In this document: one piece after another, positions 1-14,097 of the stretch
How positions within the stretch are numbered: the stretch's first letter is position 1
Layout: each line of letters begins with the position of its first letter
Origin: Punica granatum
Taxonomy: Eukaryota > Streptophyta > Magnoliopsida > Myrtales > Lythraceae
Length of the DNA stretch: 64,000 nucleotides
Reading direction: 5' to 3'
Assembly (NCBI RefSeq): GCF_007655135.1
Contig: NC_045134.1
Location: forward strand, 17,012,568-17,076,567
The notes under the pieces: generated by a model
What the model saw: only the letters and a program-made list of their open reading frames with translations
What the model was told of the DNA's origin: nothing
The model's database searches: none
Made by a program: the position numbers and the translations under genes

Positions 1-2538
1 ATATAAATTATTTCAAATATTAAAAATTAGAGGCTTATATATTCATGTCATGAAATGAATATATATGATCTTCAATATTTATTACCTCCAAGAATTATTT
101 TAAAATATTAATTTACATAATTAGAGGTTTACATATTTAAATTGATGGTGTGATGACAAAAGAAGATGCTACTAGATGTAGGGTGAAGCACCAATGAGAC
201 CTTCCAACATGGTATTTAAGACTTGAAACAGTTAGCATTACGTCTCGAATTCGCGTCATCTTCTGTGTAATTAAAGTTCTCTTAAGGCAAGAGTTCTGCA
301 CCAGTTCATATAAGTTGTCTCTTGCTAACCACACTAAGTGTCAGGCGGGTTTAACTGCCAACTATAAATAATTCCCTATTTTTCTTTTAAAAAAAACGTG
401 AAGTGAAGCTGTGATAATAGGTTTCTATTTTCGATGATACAGCAGTACAAAAAACCAGCCCCAAAATTAATTATTACAAGTGTGTATATATAGATATAGA
501 TATCCAATGCTATTATTGAAGAGAGTTTGACTCAGTAACCGTTAGATAATTTTCATAAGTTTTAGTATATAGTAAACAAATTAAATGTTTTTTATCCCTA
601 TAAATCCGATCATTAAAAAAATTGAAAAAATCTCCTATCACTATTTCATGAATATCGGTAATTCTATAAATCAAGTACAATAACCAACTCACCCCACTAA
701 TTCTCAATTCCAAAACTGTTCAAAATTTTCACAAAAATAAATAAATAAATAAATCAATGAAAATTCCCACGATTAAGTATTGTTTTATAATATCCGCGTA
801 TAGCATGGGTCGAGTGTTTAATTATTTTTTTTAGAAAAATTAACTCAGAACACTATATCTATAGTATTATAAAGCTCGATGTGAGTCTTTCGTCTTTCAC
901 TTTCCGAAATGATCATTAGAAAAATAAGACTAATTAACTACATGATTAAGGTACAATTTCAATATTTCTCAATAACTTTCAATTTTTCTATATTCTCCCT
1001 CCCCTCCCCCTTTTCATCCTCCCTCTCCTCCTTACTTATTGTTACTTATTGTAACTGTCAAAGTTGAAACAACTTTACCCCTTAGTCCTCTCTCTCCTCT
1101 TTACCCCTTAGTCCTCTCTCTCCTCCTTACATATTGTAACCGTCAAAGGAAAAATAACTTTACTTCTTAATGGACTGATCAATTCGACTGAATTAGTCGA
1201 AATTCAATTCAATTTCGGATATAAAAGTTTCACCAAAAAAAAAGAATTATTTTTTATAATTTTTATATTGTCTTATATATAACAAAAATTCAAAAAAGAA
1301 TTTGATACTGCTCGAGAATTCGAATTTGCTAACTCGATATATATTATATGCGCGGCCAATTCGCCCCACCCCCTTCCTCTCAATTGGTTAAACTCTCCTC
1401 TCCCTCCCTACAACTTCAAACCTGCAGGGGACCTTAACTATAGAAGCCGTCGAACGATAAGCTACAAAGAGGAAAATATCCCTGCATCTCTTCTTTTGCT
1501 ATGAACAAAAAAAGGGTCGATTTTCCAGTCCGTGTTCGATCACCCAGTCCAACACTGTCTTCATAACACTGCCCCCTCACACCGTGACAATTTGGCCAAG
1601 ACTTTAGAATATTGGATCTTGGCATTTTCCTATACTTGAAGACCATAATTATGCCGGGAATCAACCGGAGCGAGCCAACCTGTTTTCTGTAATGGGACTG
1701 AAATGTCCGAAACTAATATTGCAAGGGCAATCCCACTATATAAAGCCAGTGATAAAGCATCAAGAACGGAACAAAAGCTTTCCCTGTATTTCCTTTCGTA
1801 GTTTCTCACAACGAATTATTCCCCAACAATTGCCCTAACTCTAAGCAACTATAGTACAAAATGGACAAAACTTTAGTTCCCCTCATTAACATCTATCGAT
1901 TGAGGCCACATACACACTTTTTCACCCACATGACAAAATACAAACCCTGTTGCTCATTTGGCAATTAAAAGCAGGGAGATCGAGATTATTTCACACCAAA
2001 TCTCACACTTTCGATATTATCAAGTCATCCTGCACAAAAACAGTAACAAAAGCATACCCGAGGACAGGATCACTTGCCTCCAGTATGAGTACTTATTTCC
2101 ATTCTCCCTGGTGTGGTGCAGAAATTTGTTGTTCTCCCACAATCTGAGTAGCTAGTTGCATCCCTTCCTTCTGTTGGGTGCTTTGTCATGAGGGCTTGTT
2201 AAGCAGAAAGTGCAGGAACTTTTCATATAGTAATATTCAATCTTTCAACCCAGTTCGGATCAAAAGGAATACTTGCATATCATCATTCTTCCATGTAGAT
2301 ATCAATAAGGAGATAATATATCACGGCACCTGAAAAATGAGAAGAATCATTTGTAGATCTTAAGATTTGCCAAGAATCTGGAGATTGGAAGTAATGGCCT
2401 CTTTTCATATTCCATAAACACATCAGTTGAGCTGGTGAACAAAAACAAATCATATGCAATGTAAAACATATTGGGAGAAAATCCAAGCACGATCTTTTAA
2501 GTGTCATGGAAACGAGGCAAACCTTTTTACATTCGTTG
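1..2538. other. AT-rich intergenic DNA and 3' flank of the RLT3-like gene
   Basis: No convincing coding region was found. The part nearest 2538 is downstream of the RLT3-like stop codon on the minus strand and should contain its 3' UTR; the polyadenylation point cannot be placed. A pyrimidine-rich stretch at about 990-1130 contains a roughly 25-bp unit repeated in tandem (1074-1124, core CCCCTTAGTCCTCTCTCTCC). A TATATAAA motif lies on the plus strand at 1737-1744, but no ORF or recognisable RNA gene follows it. Confidence 0.6.
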
Positions 2539-5500
2539 CTATTGCTGATTTCTGTTGGAATTAGCCCCTTGGATATAATTAGCTAATAGGACATCTAACT
2601 TTACCAACCAAAGAGCCACTGCTGATGAAGTTTGGGGGATCATAGGAAATAGTGCAACCATTTCCGCCCCAACAATATCCAAGTTTCGCATGCTATCACA
2701 CTGAAACAACCAGTCTCTGTTAATGGCACCAACAAAATCAGCAAGAACCTGCACGACATCAAACACCGCAAATGACTTAGATGCAGCTTATAGCATCTGA
2801 GTGTGTGCTTGCATAGAAGAACATAAAGCTACTTAAACCTGCAAAAGCTCTGCTACGGTGGAGGTCCGTCTCAGTCTCTTCACCCAAAGTCGATGAGCAG
2901 ACTTACTCCAAGCACCAATCAATGAGCCTTCAGGCATTATAGACTATATAAAGCAACAAGAAGAAGCTTCAGAGCAAAGAACAGAAAATAACAAACGCTT
3001 CATAAATGAAAAACCAAACATCGATTCATAAGAGAAGCCAATAGAGCAATGGGAGATAACTTAATAGGAACCAAACACATACTACAGTCTCAGAATCTTA
3101 CCCTGGATAAGGCATAGTAGGTGAAATTTGTGCGGAAACTACTAGATAAGTACCAGACGATGTATCAATAACAGCATTTCTTTTTTACTTACAAGGGACT
3201 ATTTGAAGAACCAAACTAGCAGAATGCAGGTGATGAAAATCTGGCTCGTTACGGAAAATGAATTAGCAGGATAACACCCACCTCAATAGTATGAACTGCA
3301 GCTTTTAGTGACTGCAACCGAGATGACAGAATTTTATGCTTTGGGAACACATTCACATCTTTTTCCGTACATGTGGCTGCATGAATTGCATATCTTTCCT
3401 CAAGCTCAAAGTCGAGTTCAAATGTTGTATGACAGATCTTACAGTGTTTCTCATCCCGCCAGTACAAATCATGACATCTTTCACATTTCACCAGCGAGTC
3501 AATAAAAGATCTCTTTCCAAGCTTTACACAATTCAGTTCCAAGTAGGTGTTCCATGTCCAAGCATCAAATGCTTTGAGCCTGCTCCATCTTCTCTTCTGT
3601 TCTTCTGTTTTCTTTCCATTTTCAAGAACAATAGCACCAGGTAAAGGCATAGAATCTCCAATGGCCACTGTCAGGTTTAAGCAATTATCTACATCTGATA
3701 TCGGAGATGAATTTGCTTCTGTACCCATGTCAAGCTCTGATTGACAAGACGAAGAAACAGACATAACCTCAGTGTGTTTAACTCCAGTTAACATTGCCTG
3801 GCAGATGAACACCTTTCGTTTGTCCAATGAATCAATAAGTGGTCCCTCTCGAGCACCTCTCTCATCTAAAACTGATAAAAGAGCACAAAAAGCCTGCATT
3901 GCATGTAGTAAGGCAAGATGTTAAATTAGAAAGAGAGAAAAAAGTTCAAACAGTGGAAAATAGCTTTACTACAAGAAAAGGGCAAGAACCACACCTCTTC
4001 AGTATCTATCACCTCCCAGTGCCCATCTTCAGAAGATTCAAAGTACACCCTTTTGTGACCAGGATCATACTCATCACATGGGCCCAAAAAAAGCCAGTAC
4101 CTATTATATCGACGATCAGATCCCAGAAAGACAGATTGCATGGGGTGTATATCCTCTGCAAGATCTGTTCCCTTTCTGCTACCTAGAGTTTTTCCTGAAG
4201 TACATAACTTTGACATAACTTCTTTGGAATCAACTGGGTGAGTTTCATGTGATGATTGATTTGTTCTTCCACCACGGTTGGACTCATATACCCAAGAAGG
4301 CCTAGTAACGTTCCATTGGTTTGCTGATGGCCTCTTTATTTTTCCCCCTGAACCACAATATATAGCAGGGGCAGCATTTTCAGCCATGGCTATAGTTGGA
4401 TCCTACATTGCAAAAGTGAGCAATGAAAATTCAATTTAGAGAAACGGCCGGCAAAATATGAGACATGCTAACCTATCTTTGCCAAAAAATACATACCAAT
4501 GAAAATAAAAAGAGAAGCAAATGTTGCATTTATTATAAAATGATTTCTTTTACTTCTGAATCCCAAACAAAGGACAACTCCAACAGCAAGAACAGAGGGC
4601 AGATCATTAAACTTTCTTCCACAATGATGGCAATTTTTGAGACAATTAAATATTTTCATTGATGTTCAAAGATAACCTTCCACCAAAGTGCACTAGGAAG
4701 TCCAATTCAATATTTAGAGCCCCCTTTAAAATTGGAACTGTGTAAAGCAATTTGAAACAAGTCATTTTATCAATAAATTTAAAATACTGTTTAAGAAGGT
4801 AAACATTACCTCCATTCTAATACTGGATCCAGCACGAAGCAGATCGATTAAAGCCTCCAAGGCATTCAACTTCTCTTCAATGCTCAAATCCGAATATTCA
4901 CCTTCCATAAGACCCAACAGCCAGGGTTCTCCAGGGTTACTCTCATCAATTTCACCATTTACAAAAAGCATGCTGTTTCTCCTTTTATAATGATTCATAT
5001 GCTTTGATTTTCTATAACTAGGACTTTCTGATTCACATTCTGAATTGTTGCCGCTACTGCATAGGCCGCTCTCATCATGCTGATCATCAATAGTTCCCGA
5101 GTCCTCAGTATCCGAATGACAATCTCCATCATCTTTTGAGCCGAAATTCACACGTAAGCGATAGGTGGAAGATGAAATCTTTTCAAAAAGGGCTATATCA
5201 CTCGACAAAGATGAACATATTGAATTTTCCAGTTCCTCAGTTGTACTGGAGATGTTCAATTCTGCAATCTGCAACAAAGTGGAAATACAAAGGTGATAAG
5301 CACAACTAAGTCGGTGGCCTTAGTTTCCAAAAGGACCCTTCTTTTTTTCCTTTCTAAGAGAAGTACCTGTGGAGATCTTGCCATTTCAGATACTTTCAGC
5401 CCATTATTTCCTTGTTGCAACAAAAGCCTGAACAATTCTCCCTTCAAAGTGCCAGGATGCAGTCCATACTTCCTCATACGGTTCAGTTCCTAGATAAAAG

Positions 5501-8500
5501 GTGGAGAAGTTTATTTCAGAAAGAAACAAATGAATCATTTTATTTTTTATTCTTTTGTGAGAGGAGGAAGCTACCATCATCTAGCAGTCACTTAACATAA
5601 AATAAGGAGCACAATTTTACTTGTGAAAAAGATTATTAGAACTAGCTTGACCCAAACAAGTACAAAGTGAGCTCTTCATACTGATCTTCATATTCATATG
5701 GTGTACGGACAAAGGGAATATTCAGCTTATAAACCAGTGCATAAGATGAGTAGGAAACTGATATAATTACTGAAACAAAGAACCCATGAAGTAGTCCATG
5801 CCTTAGGAAATTAAGCAAGTCAGCTAAAAAGAAAGAATCCTGATATAACTTTCTCAGGTTATTATGAAGCTAATATCTCTGCTTTACTCAAGAAGATGAT
5901 TAATGTTGAATCCAGAGGCTGATTCTCAGCATATATGAGACTAAAGAAGGGTCATGAACACAGTGTAAACATGCCAAATCAAATCTCACGACACTCTGCT
6001 ATTCTAAGAATAATTTGCCCCCCAGTTTCAGCAACTTATATTTATTCTGAAAATTTCATGTGTTTCAAAGTCAAAAGTGGAGCACAGTAAGCAAAGATAC
6101 TTCAGAATATCATTCTTTAACAAGCGCAAGATATACCTACCTCGTCAATGACTTCTCGCTGCAACGAACCTTGATTTGAACCAAAACCTGCAGCTACTGA
6201 TACTTGCCGCAATACTTCTGGCCAGGTCAGAGGGTTCAGAAACTTCTTCCAAAATTCCACAACAATTTCCTGATTCTCGACCTGCCAGTTCCAGAAATCC
6301 AAAATTTGAAACATCACCTTCTTTGCTCAATGAGAGAAGTTCATTACATCAAAAGAAAAAATCTATATTTGGAAATATAGACGCACTTATGATTGATCAA
6401 TCAGGAAAGCTGTTGTCACATGGCAAGTAATTTTATCATAAAAACATCTCATCAATTCTTTTTGTTATCAGTCTCCCATAATTTAAATTTACTTGAATTA
6501 TATCTTTGAAAAAAGGAAAAATACCTTAAAGTTAGATTTGTAGAAAATCTGTAAATATCTCAGAATTGTCTTCTTATACCAACTCTCAAAATCCAAAAGG
6601 CAACCTATACAATGTTTTTCCATTTTTTTTCTTTTCTTTCTGTTCACTAATTCTACAAAGCCTACTTACATATTCAGCATCAAACCATCATGGAGAACAT
6701 AAAAGGTCAAACAGCTAGCTTTTCTATCTACTATTTTGATCTATCTTCAACTAACTGGATTGGAAGCTTCAACAAAGACATTCTTTCCTCAGAAATTTAA
6801 GCAAACTTGTTTACTATCTGATCATAGCATCTAAATTCAAGAATGAGAATGGAACCTTATCCAAACACTGATGCCAGCTCACAAATAATTTAATGGTTAA
6901 AGACAATGAATTTTCCATATTCCAGATCTATTCAAAAGAGTCAGCACTGTCAAAATGTAATTCATCTGAATATAAGCAGGCCTTAGCAGAACAAATTTAT
7001 TCCGAAAATTATTCAGACCTACGCCCAAAATGTCAATGGAAATGTAGTTCGACAGTATTGCTGGAAGACACAAAAACCTAAAAAGTATATATTTCTTCAC
7101 AACTTAACAGACAGGAAACAGGACAGAGCAATGGAAATGGTAAAATGCAAACAGAGGAAAACCCAAGAGATCAAAGATTCTGTTGGAAAGGCACATGCAA
7201 GATTTTTCACTCACCGAATGGATTAATGCCAAGAACTTGCAGGATTTGCTTGAATGATGCAAAGGTCCACCACTGAGCTCCAAATCAATGTCAACAAAGA
7301 GAAGTTCGAGCAGGGCAACATGTATTTTTCCAAGTAATAATGAATCCTGTGGGTACATGATCAAAAGGGCAAACAAACAATGGACAAAGGTCACCCACCA
7401 TTCTAACATAATAGCACATAAAGCTGTTAAGACAGAATAATCTAACAAATATAACTGAGCCAATGCTCAGAAATAACCTTATCATGAAAAGCTTGGGCAA
7501 ACTCATCGAGTGTAAATGAGTTGATATCAAGCATCACACTATATGTATAAAGGAAATGAAAAGCCTGCACAAACAGAAAAAACAAAAGATTATGAGACTT
7601 TGAAGCCGTCTCGAGAAACAATTGATAGTTACATATAAATTAACGATAAAAATTACAGCAACAATTAGCTGGAATTGTGTATCTAAGTGACTATTCTATA
7701 TCATTGACAGAAATGATCCAAATATTTGATATTAATAAAAATCTAGTCTAGTGGCTTCTAATGATATTCAAAGATGCAGCAGATAGCTCTGATCTTCTTG
7801 CGGCACATACATCAGCAGAGCACATTTCCTAGTACTTGTTCAAGCAATCCACAGCTCTCAAAGAACATGAATTCCCATTTAACAGAAACTAAAGAATCAT
7901 AAGTCACAAGCAATATTGAGCCTATGATTCAACATATTTGGCAAAGATGTATTTGTAGAAAAAAAAGTCAACCTAGTCTCGAGGGAAAATGGCTCAGCAT
8001 CAACAAGAATGACTATAACCAACTTAAGACCCACCAACCTTGAAGAGCTTCTTAACCATCTCCAGAGAGGAATCCCAAGGTTGGATTGAGAAAGGCTTCT
8101 TCATCTTAACAGAAATAGGAGGGAATTTTGGCAGTAGATCTGCAGAACATAATAAATCTAGGATTGAATGAATTTTGGTCTAGAAGAATCAATGGAAAAA
8201 ATTGCAGATGACTAAGATAAAATATTTATTATGCATAACATCCCCAATATATATGCAGGCACACACACATGTATAGATATATTCGGAGCACATTTTTAAA
8301 GTCGACCTTTGCACAGTGAACAGCCACGCAATGCATCTGAAGCTAAATGATCACAACTCGAAAGTGGATTTGGTCCTGTTCGCGACTCTCTCAGCTCCAA
8401 CTCCTCATCATCCACTCGCACGGCAAATAGATCAACGTGTTCTTGGGTTGTTACTGACTCCAAAGCAAGCTTACATTTTTCCTTAGGAGGTGGTTTTAGG

Positions 8501-10431
8501 AAGGAATCCTGGTTGCGCTGCACCCGGCACATGGAAAACAACTTTAATACTGCACTAAATCTGACCTGAATCAGAGGCTAATGGCAGAACTTACTAACCT
8601 TTTTCTTTTTCCTAATGGGCTTCTTCTTCTCCAGTAATTTGTCTCTTAGTCTTCTCTGTTTCTAAAGGCCAGAACATGTTGAGAGTACTCATAATGTCAG
8701 AATAGCCAATATCTTATAGATAACTGAAAAAAATCAAACTCTCAGAGAACTTTGTTCAAATACAATGTGTGAAAATCAAATAAAATGAATAGCTAGTACA
8801 GAGCACAACAGAGGAATAACTTACAGCAAGAATTTCTTGTCTTGTTGGCCTTTTGCTATGACATAAAGGCTTTCGAGAACTTGATATTCGACGTGTACAA
8901 CTATTTCTTTCAAGAAAATCAATTCCACTAGGTAAGTCTCCGCCATTAGGGTTTGTGGCTCGCCAAACAGTCATCAACCCTTTGCCCATTCCATGTCTCC
9001 TCTCTGGACAACTGATAGGTCCATCAGTGATAGCCATGGTTGAATTGTCATGAACCTGTAAAATCAAAGGCTTTAATGCTTAACATCTGAAAGATTAAAC
9101 AAGAGAAAGGATGCATAACAGGGCCTAGAAACACCAAATAATCTCACTAGACAACATTGAACAGTACCTTTCTCTTTCTCGTCTTGTGAAGGGTCTCGTG
9201 GAAAGCAAGGTCCTCACAAGATCCTATAAATTGTTATAGAATTTCCACGATACAAAAACACCAATTTACCAATATGCAATTGCAAAGGAAAAATAGAAGG
9301 AAGAAAAAATAATCGATACGACAATATAAGTTGCAACGAAATCAACTAAGCAAGATGTACCAAACTGATGCGAACTGCATTCCTTATTGAAGACATGCTA
9401 ATGTTGACAATTGAGATCATGACCCAGAGAACAAAAGATTACTAAAGAAACTTTGAGGAAAATAAGATAATATATAATCAAGCAACGCACAAGAAAAACA
9501 AAGGGATCAAACTGAGATGTAAAATTAAAAATCCTTTCATTTACAGAACAACACAGAGCCTGCAATATACCTGCATTTGAATTGAATGCTCGAGCAGGGA
9601 GAGAATCAAACTCTATGCCAAGGGGAGGACCATCCTTGCGGAACACCTTTTGCATAATGTACTCGGGTGTGAACAACATATCCTGAAGACAAATGGGCCT
9701 TTTCAATCTCTTAGCTTTAGCAATCCTTCTATCTGCTGAAGTTGTAAGTTCACGTCTCAAAGTTAATGAATCAGCTGCCCTGCCTTTACTTCCCATAGAG
9801 AGCTCTCGCCGCTTAATCTTCTTAGTGGCAATACTAACCTCACCTTTTCTTCTAGAAACCAGAGCTTCCTTACTTGAACAGGGCAAACTATCTATTTCAT
9901 TGCCCTTCTTATCTCTCCTCCTCTTCTCCGAAAACCATTGCTGCACTTGTTTCAGTGTCAATCCCAATGCCACCGCATACTCCTCCATAGCCCTTGGTGT
10001 GGGACACTTGTCATCTGATTGATAAATAAAATAATTTAGAGAATGCCATCATCATAGAACAGGTACACAGTTACATGTTCTTGGACATAAACAGGTAGTC
10101 TCAGAACAACTGCAGGGGCAGACAACCCGTCGACATTGACAAATGTCACCATCTATTGGTCAAAATAACTGACTGAGATGAAAGTTAATCGGTACAAATA
10201 GTAACACTAATAACGTTGACATTACAAATCGAAAAAGGCAATGTCTGGAGTCAATGACCATTAACACGGAGCAAAGAGAGGATGAAAAACAAGCTAGCCT
10301 TGAACAAGGTAATCCTTGTAAATGGTTTTTAAGAAGAGAAAGTATCGAAATACAGAGTACATAACCACACTACCTGAATAAAAGTCCTCCAGGGCTTGAA
10401 CCTGCAGTGGCGTTTTCCTCTTCGTTACCAT
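2539..10431 (-). CDS. RLT3: Homeobox-DDT-WHIM domain protein, RINGLET/RLT3-like (16 coding exons)
   Basis: Likely a nuclear partner of ISWI-type chromatin remodellers, as known for plant RLT proteins. I read 16 GT-AG exons with continuous phase: 10431-10374, 10014-9571, 9223-9168, 9055-8825, 8661-8599, 8517-8307, 8139-8039, 7564-7478, 7346-7215, 6281-6141, 5489-5367, 5268-4810, 4402-3995, 3893-3282, 2943-2839 and 2748-2539. They give about 1146 residues, in the range of RLT proteins. The N-terminus begins MVTKRKTPLQVQALEDFYS and forms a homeodomain (residues about 3-60, recognition helix with QQWFSEKRRRDKK). A Lys/Arg-rich segment follows. The DDT domain is at about 375-460 (FHFLYTYSVMLDINSFTLDE). 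WHIM1-type sequence is at about 470-550 (GTLKGELFRLLLQQG), then an acidic Ser-rich linker. WHIM2/WSD is at about 795-870 (SDRRYNRYWLFLGP). A Cys-rich segment (CERCHDLYWRDEKHCKIC) lies near 980. RLT3 rather than RLT1/2 is inferred from overall size and domain order. The least certain point is whether the last exon ends at 2539. Confidence 0.9.
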
Positions 10432-11180
10432 GCTCCCAGCTTCCCACGGACTGCAATTCTCAAGCTAATTGACTGAAGTCTCCATCACTCTGAAGAAGCC
10501 ATATAAGCAGACTGTCAGTCCTAGGGAAGCAAAAAGAATTGCCAAAGTATTAAAGCTTTCCAAGCAATGCTTCTCAACGGAAATGATCATCATCTACCCT
10601 CATCGAGCGCGAATTTCACCAAGCAACAAACAAGTGGAAGAAGAATAAGAGGACGAAGAAGAAGAAGAAGAAGAAAGCGAGTCCATCAAACGTGGAAAAT
10701 CGATTCACACGCGACGGAACACACCATTGGCGCCAGAAATGAGGCGGCAAAGGAACCGAAGCGACATTTCCGACAACTCCATTTCGCTTCCTACGGACAC
10801 GGATAGCCTCATCCACCACTTCATTCGTACAATCACCGGCAAGGACAAGAGGTTACGCACCTGAGCATCAGAACATGTGGCAGTGCAAATGAACCAGTAG
10901 CAGCAGCAGCAAATTCACTCCCAGTATCAGCACAGGACTGTGACAGCAGCTCCTCCGAGGCTCCCGGGAGCAAGACAGTCATCTGTCAATGGCGGTTCGC
11001 CTAAGAAGAACAGAGGGAGGAGGAGGAAGAAGAAGGAGATGGAGGGAGTGGGGTCTGACCCTCCGCACCTGGGCAATGGAGATTTTAGCAGTAGGGTTTT
11101 GGGTTTTATCTTTTTAGATATTTATTTATATTTATTATTTATTATTTTTTCTTTTTTTTGTAGGGTTTTTCGTCCGTAAA
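10432..11180 (-). promoter_or_regulatory. 5' leader and promoter region of the RLT3-like gene
   Basis: This stretch lies immediately upstream of the RLT3-like start codon, read on the minus strand. It has no other convincing ORF. It carries a GAA/GGA-rich microsatellite (about 10636-10678), which reads as a TTC/CT-rich leader on the gene strand, a common feature of plant 5' UTRs. No TATA box could be assigned with confidence, and a 5' UTR intron cannot be excluded. Confidence 0.5.
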
Positions 11181-11804
11181 AATATCTTCTTTTTTTCATT
11201 TTTTCCCAACTTTTCTCTCCCTAGCTTTGTGCTTTATATCTGCCACGTCATCTTCACTTCCTGGGCCTTGCTTGGGGCTCGGGTCAGTTGTTGGGCCGAG
11301 GCCCAAACTGGAAGGAGTTCTTTGCTTAAGGTTCAGACCGAGGCCCAATTTTGTGGGCCGATCGTCTTTGGCCCAGCCCGATAGCACGGCCTGGCATGAT
11401 GAAATCGTGCTTAGGCCGAGCCTTATTGTCCCGTACCGTTTCCGGCTGGTGCAATTATGCCGGTCCCGTTTTGTACGCGAGAATTGAATGAAATGAAAAT
11501 GAATGAATTTTGGCCAGGCACGGCGTGATAGCCCTATAAGTATTGTCAACGAGTCGACCCAACACGATAAGACCTAATGATTGAATAGATGACGATACAT
11601 CGTTGTTGTGAGGATATTCTGTGGGTATCTTGTCTTGAAGTCAAAATAACAATACTGCATTTTATTTTCGTGTTTGCATGCTGTGTTGTGTTGCCAGCTG
11701 AGTATTTTATTACATGTCGAACTGGCATCTCATGGTTTATTAAGTTATAGTGTCCTGCCATGCCAAATGGGTCCGGTCCAACAACACAGGCGTATAATAA
11801 TTAA
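11181..11804. other. Intergenic DNA with a GGGCC-rich segment
   Basis: No gene was seen. Positions 11260-11530 are locally GC-rich, with repeated GGCCGAGGCCCA-type words and a 'gcacggcctggca' motif. This composition is typical of decayed repeats rather than host exons. The remainder is AT-rich. Confidence 0.45.
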
Positions 11805-12109
11805 TGGCCCGTTTGATTTCGCAATCTGATTTTAACTCTAACTTTAACTCTACTCACTGTACAATAAAAGTCAACAACACAATTATTACTTTTTCATTTT
11901 TTTTCAATTTTTAACCATTTAATTCAATTTTTAATATTAATTATTTCAACTATTCATTACTTTTTTAACGATTCAACAATACAATCATTACTTTTTTTCA
12001 ACTATTCGTTATTTTTTTCCCATTTTTTCTCATAATTCAACATCACAATCATTATAAATCAATTAAAATCAAAACTCAACTCAACTCAACTCTAAAACCA
12101 AACACACTA
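11805..12109. mobile_element. Tourist/Harbinger-like MITE, copy A (TSD TAA)
   Basis: A non-coding element of about 305 bp starts with TGGCCCGTTTGATTTC and ends with AAACCAAACACACTA. It is flanked by TAA on both sides (11802-11804 and 12110-12112). The interior is AT-rich, with CAACTCAACTCAAC-type reiteration near the right end. A TAA/TTA target duplication and GTTTG/CAAAC inverted ends fit PIF/Harbinger-type MITEs. Copies B (23399-23592) and C (53563-53793) share the ends. Confidence 0.7.
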
Positions 12110-13034
12110 TAAGTCATCCATCAACTTATAAAACTTCATCTCTTAATTAGAATTAGTTGATTATTCACTTAAATTAAATAATTATTCTATATTATATACC
12201 AATTGAAATAATGATAACTCATCCATTAATTTTAATTTATGATAAAAGTTTAAAATGGCAATCTCAAACCTCTTAATTAAAATTAATTGATTAATCACAT
12301 AATTTCAAATGAGTCTAACATGTGAACTATATTTATATGCATAGCAAATGGAATAGTTAAGAAATACACAAAAAAAAAAATCAGCGCACGACCCAGGTTA
12401 TATTTTGTCAGAGCTTCATATCATAGATGAAATTAAAATTTATACAACATTTGACAACTATGAAAATGAGTGCAAATGGATGTTATGTCTTTAGGTCGAA
12501 TTTTGCCTCCTTATGTATCTTCAATAGTCACCCGGATATTCCTATATTTTGACGTTATAATGGCATCTCATTATCCATCAAAAGAAAAATCATCCAATTT
12601 TTAGATGTTGATTGAAATTTATAAATATTGATTTAAGTCTCAAAATTATTAATAACTCCTATATCAACATTATAAAATTACAAAAAAATTACAAAGAAAT
12701 GGATTAAATAATGCATATATATAAGTAAAATTGTATCCTATTGTAATAAATGCTCTCTCATCAATAGAAAATTTATTTAAATAATATATTAAAAATTAAG
12801 AAAATTGATTTAATCAAATCAAGCCTAATTATGAAAATCCAATATCTTCTCGGTTTATTAGAAAATGCTCAATTCAAAAATTAAGTGACAATTAGGTATG
12901 CTAACAATTAATTGTTTAATTAGACATTAACCTAATTTCTATTATTATAAGGGTGAAATTATTATAATATATGAAATTCTGGTAATATAAAAATATAAAA
13001 ATAATTATTATCATCAAATTTTGTATTCAAAAAA
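12110..13034. other. AT-rich intergenic DNA with a partial tandem-repeat unit at its right end
   Basis: No gene was seen. The last part (about 12940-13034) resembles the end of the 276-bp unit found at 20588-21060 (shared words TTATAAGGGT and CATCAAATTTTGTATT). This suggests the TIR element that follows was inserted into that repeat. Confidence 0.55.
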
Positions 13035-13379
13035 GGATTAATTACCTAAAAAACACAAACTTTTACATTTTATCAAATCTAGCACGAACTTTTTTTCTTG
13101 ACCTAAAAATACACAAACTATCAATTTGATATCAATATTAGCACGCGCCAACTTTTTCATTAATTTAAATAGGAATTGTTAGCCACTACCACCAATCGAG
13201 GTACTCAGCGACCTCAGTATTCGCCGATGACTCTGTGGGGCAGTGGTGGCCTCCTGTGAGGCCTTTACTGCTCGATTTTTTTTGGGGGGAGGGGGGTAGA
13301 GAAAGAAAAGGAAAAGGGGTCGGCGGCGGGAACCTCATCAAAGGACTCCACCCCACAATTGGGGTCGCCGGGGACATAT

Positions 13380-14083
13380 TGATATGATCCAGCTAGAGGA
13401 CCCTTCGCACGGGCTTGAGGAAGAATCCCAAGATGACATGGTCGGGCATGAAGGCGAGCTTTGGGATAAGCATGTGCTAGCTAGAGCAAGTACAAGAGCA
13501 CGAGCCAAGCGAATCCAACAAGCCATGCAAAGGCTGTTATTGCATGTCCATGGAGGAGAAGTCGAGCTCTTGGGCGAGCTGCATGTAGAACAAGAAGTCA
13601 CGACCGTTCATATCCTATAAATTTATTTAGAAGATGATCCCAGTTCAAATAGCTGAATTTAGTTGTTTTTCAATAATTTAGGCCTATTTCATTTTTGGGT
13701 CCATTACATTTAGGATTTATTTTAGCCCAGTCCATTAGCCCAATTAAGTTATCAGTTTATCTTTATAAATAGGCATGTCGCCTCCCTAGAGAAGATAGAT
13801 CAGTTTTCATTCAACTTTATGACAGAGATTTTCTCCGAGCTGTTGCTCAGCAACTTTGCGGATATCGCGAGTGTGATAACTTGTGATTCCCGACATTTAT
13901 AATATTGGTTTCTAGCTCTTTATAGCTAGCGGGTCAATATTCCATATTATAGTATTGGTTTCTGGCTCTTTATAGTCAGCGGATCAATATTCCATATCCT
14001 TGAAACCTTCATTGGACGATTCCGAGTTTAATCTCATTCTATTATTGTTGGGTCTCGCGGCAGGTTCGTCGAGGTTCGTATCA
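13380..14083 (+). repeat. 5' LTR of the gypsy element
   Basis: It begins TGATATGATCC and ends GGTTCGTATCA. It matches the 3' LTR along its length, with scattered substitutions and small indels. TATAAATAGGCATGTC at about 13764-13780 looks like the U3 TATA box. It contains a reading frame (13384-13620) with the motif ASTRARAKRIQQAM, like the very C-terminal tail of gypsy polyproteins, which in the 3' LTR would follow the end of pol. Confidence 0.9.
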
Positions 14084-14085
14084 TT

Positions 14086-14097
14086 TGGTATCAGAGC
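14086..14097 (+). promoter_or_regulatory. Primer binding site, tRNA-iMet type
   Basis: TGGTATCAGAGC lies 2 bp after the 5' LTR. This is the canonical plant primer binding site complementary to the 3' end of initiator tRNA-Met. Confidence 0.9.

Noticed and set aside
1434..1664. A 76-codon minus-strand frame beside a TATA-like motif
   Set aside because: The TATA-like motif is on the opposite strand and downstream; no splice or domain support.
3336..3644. Plus-strand frames across the RLT3-like exons
   Set aside because: They are shadows of the minus-strand exons, which have continuous phase and recognisable domains.
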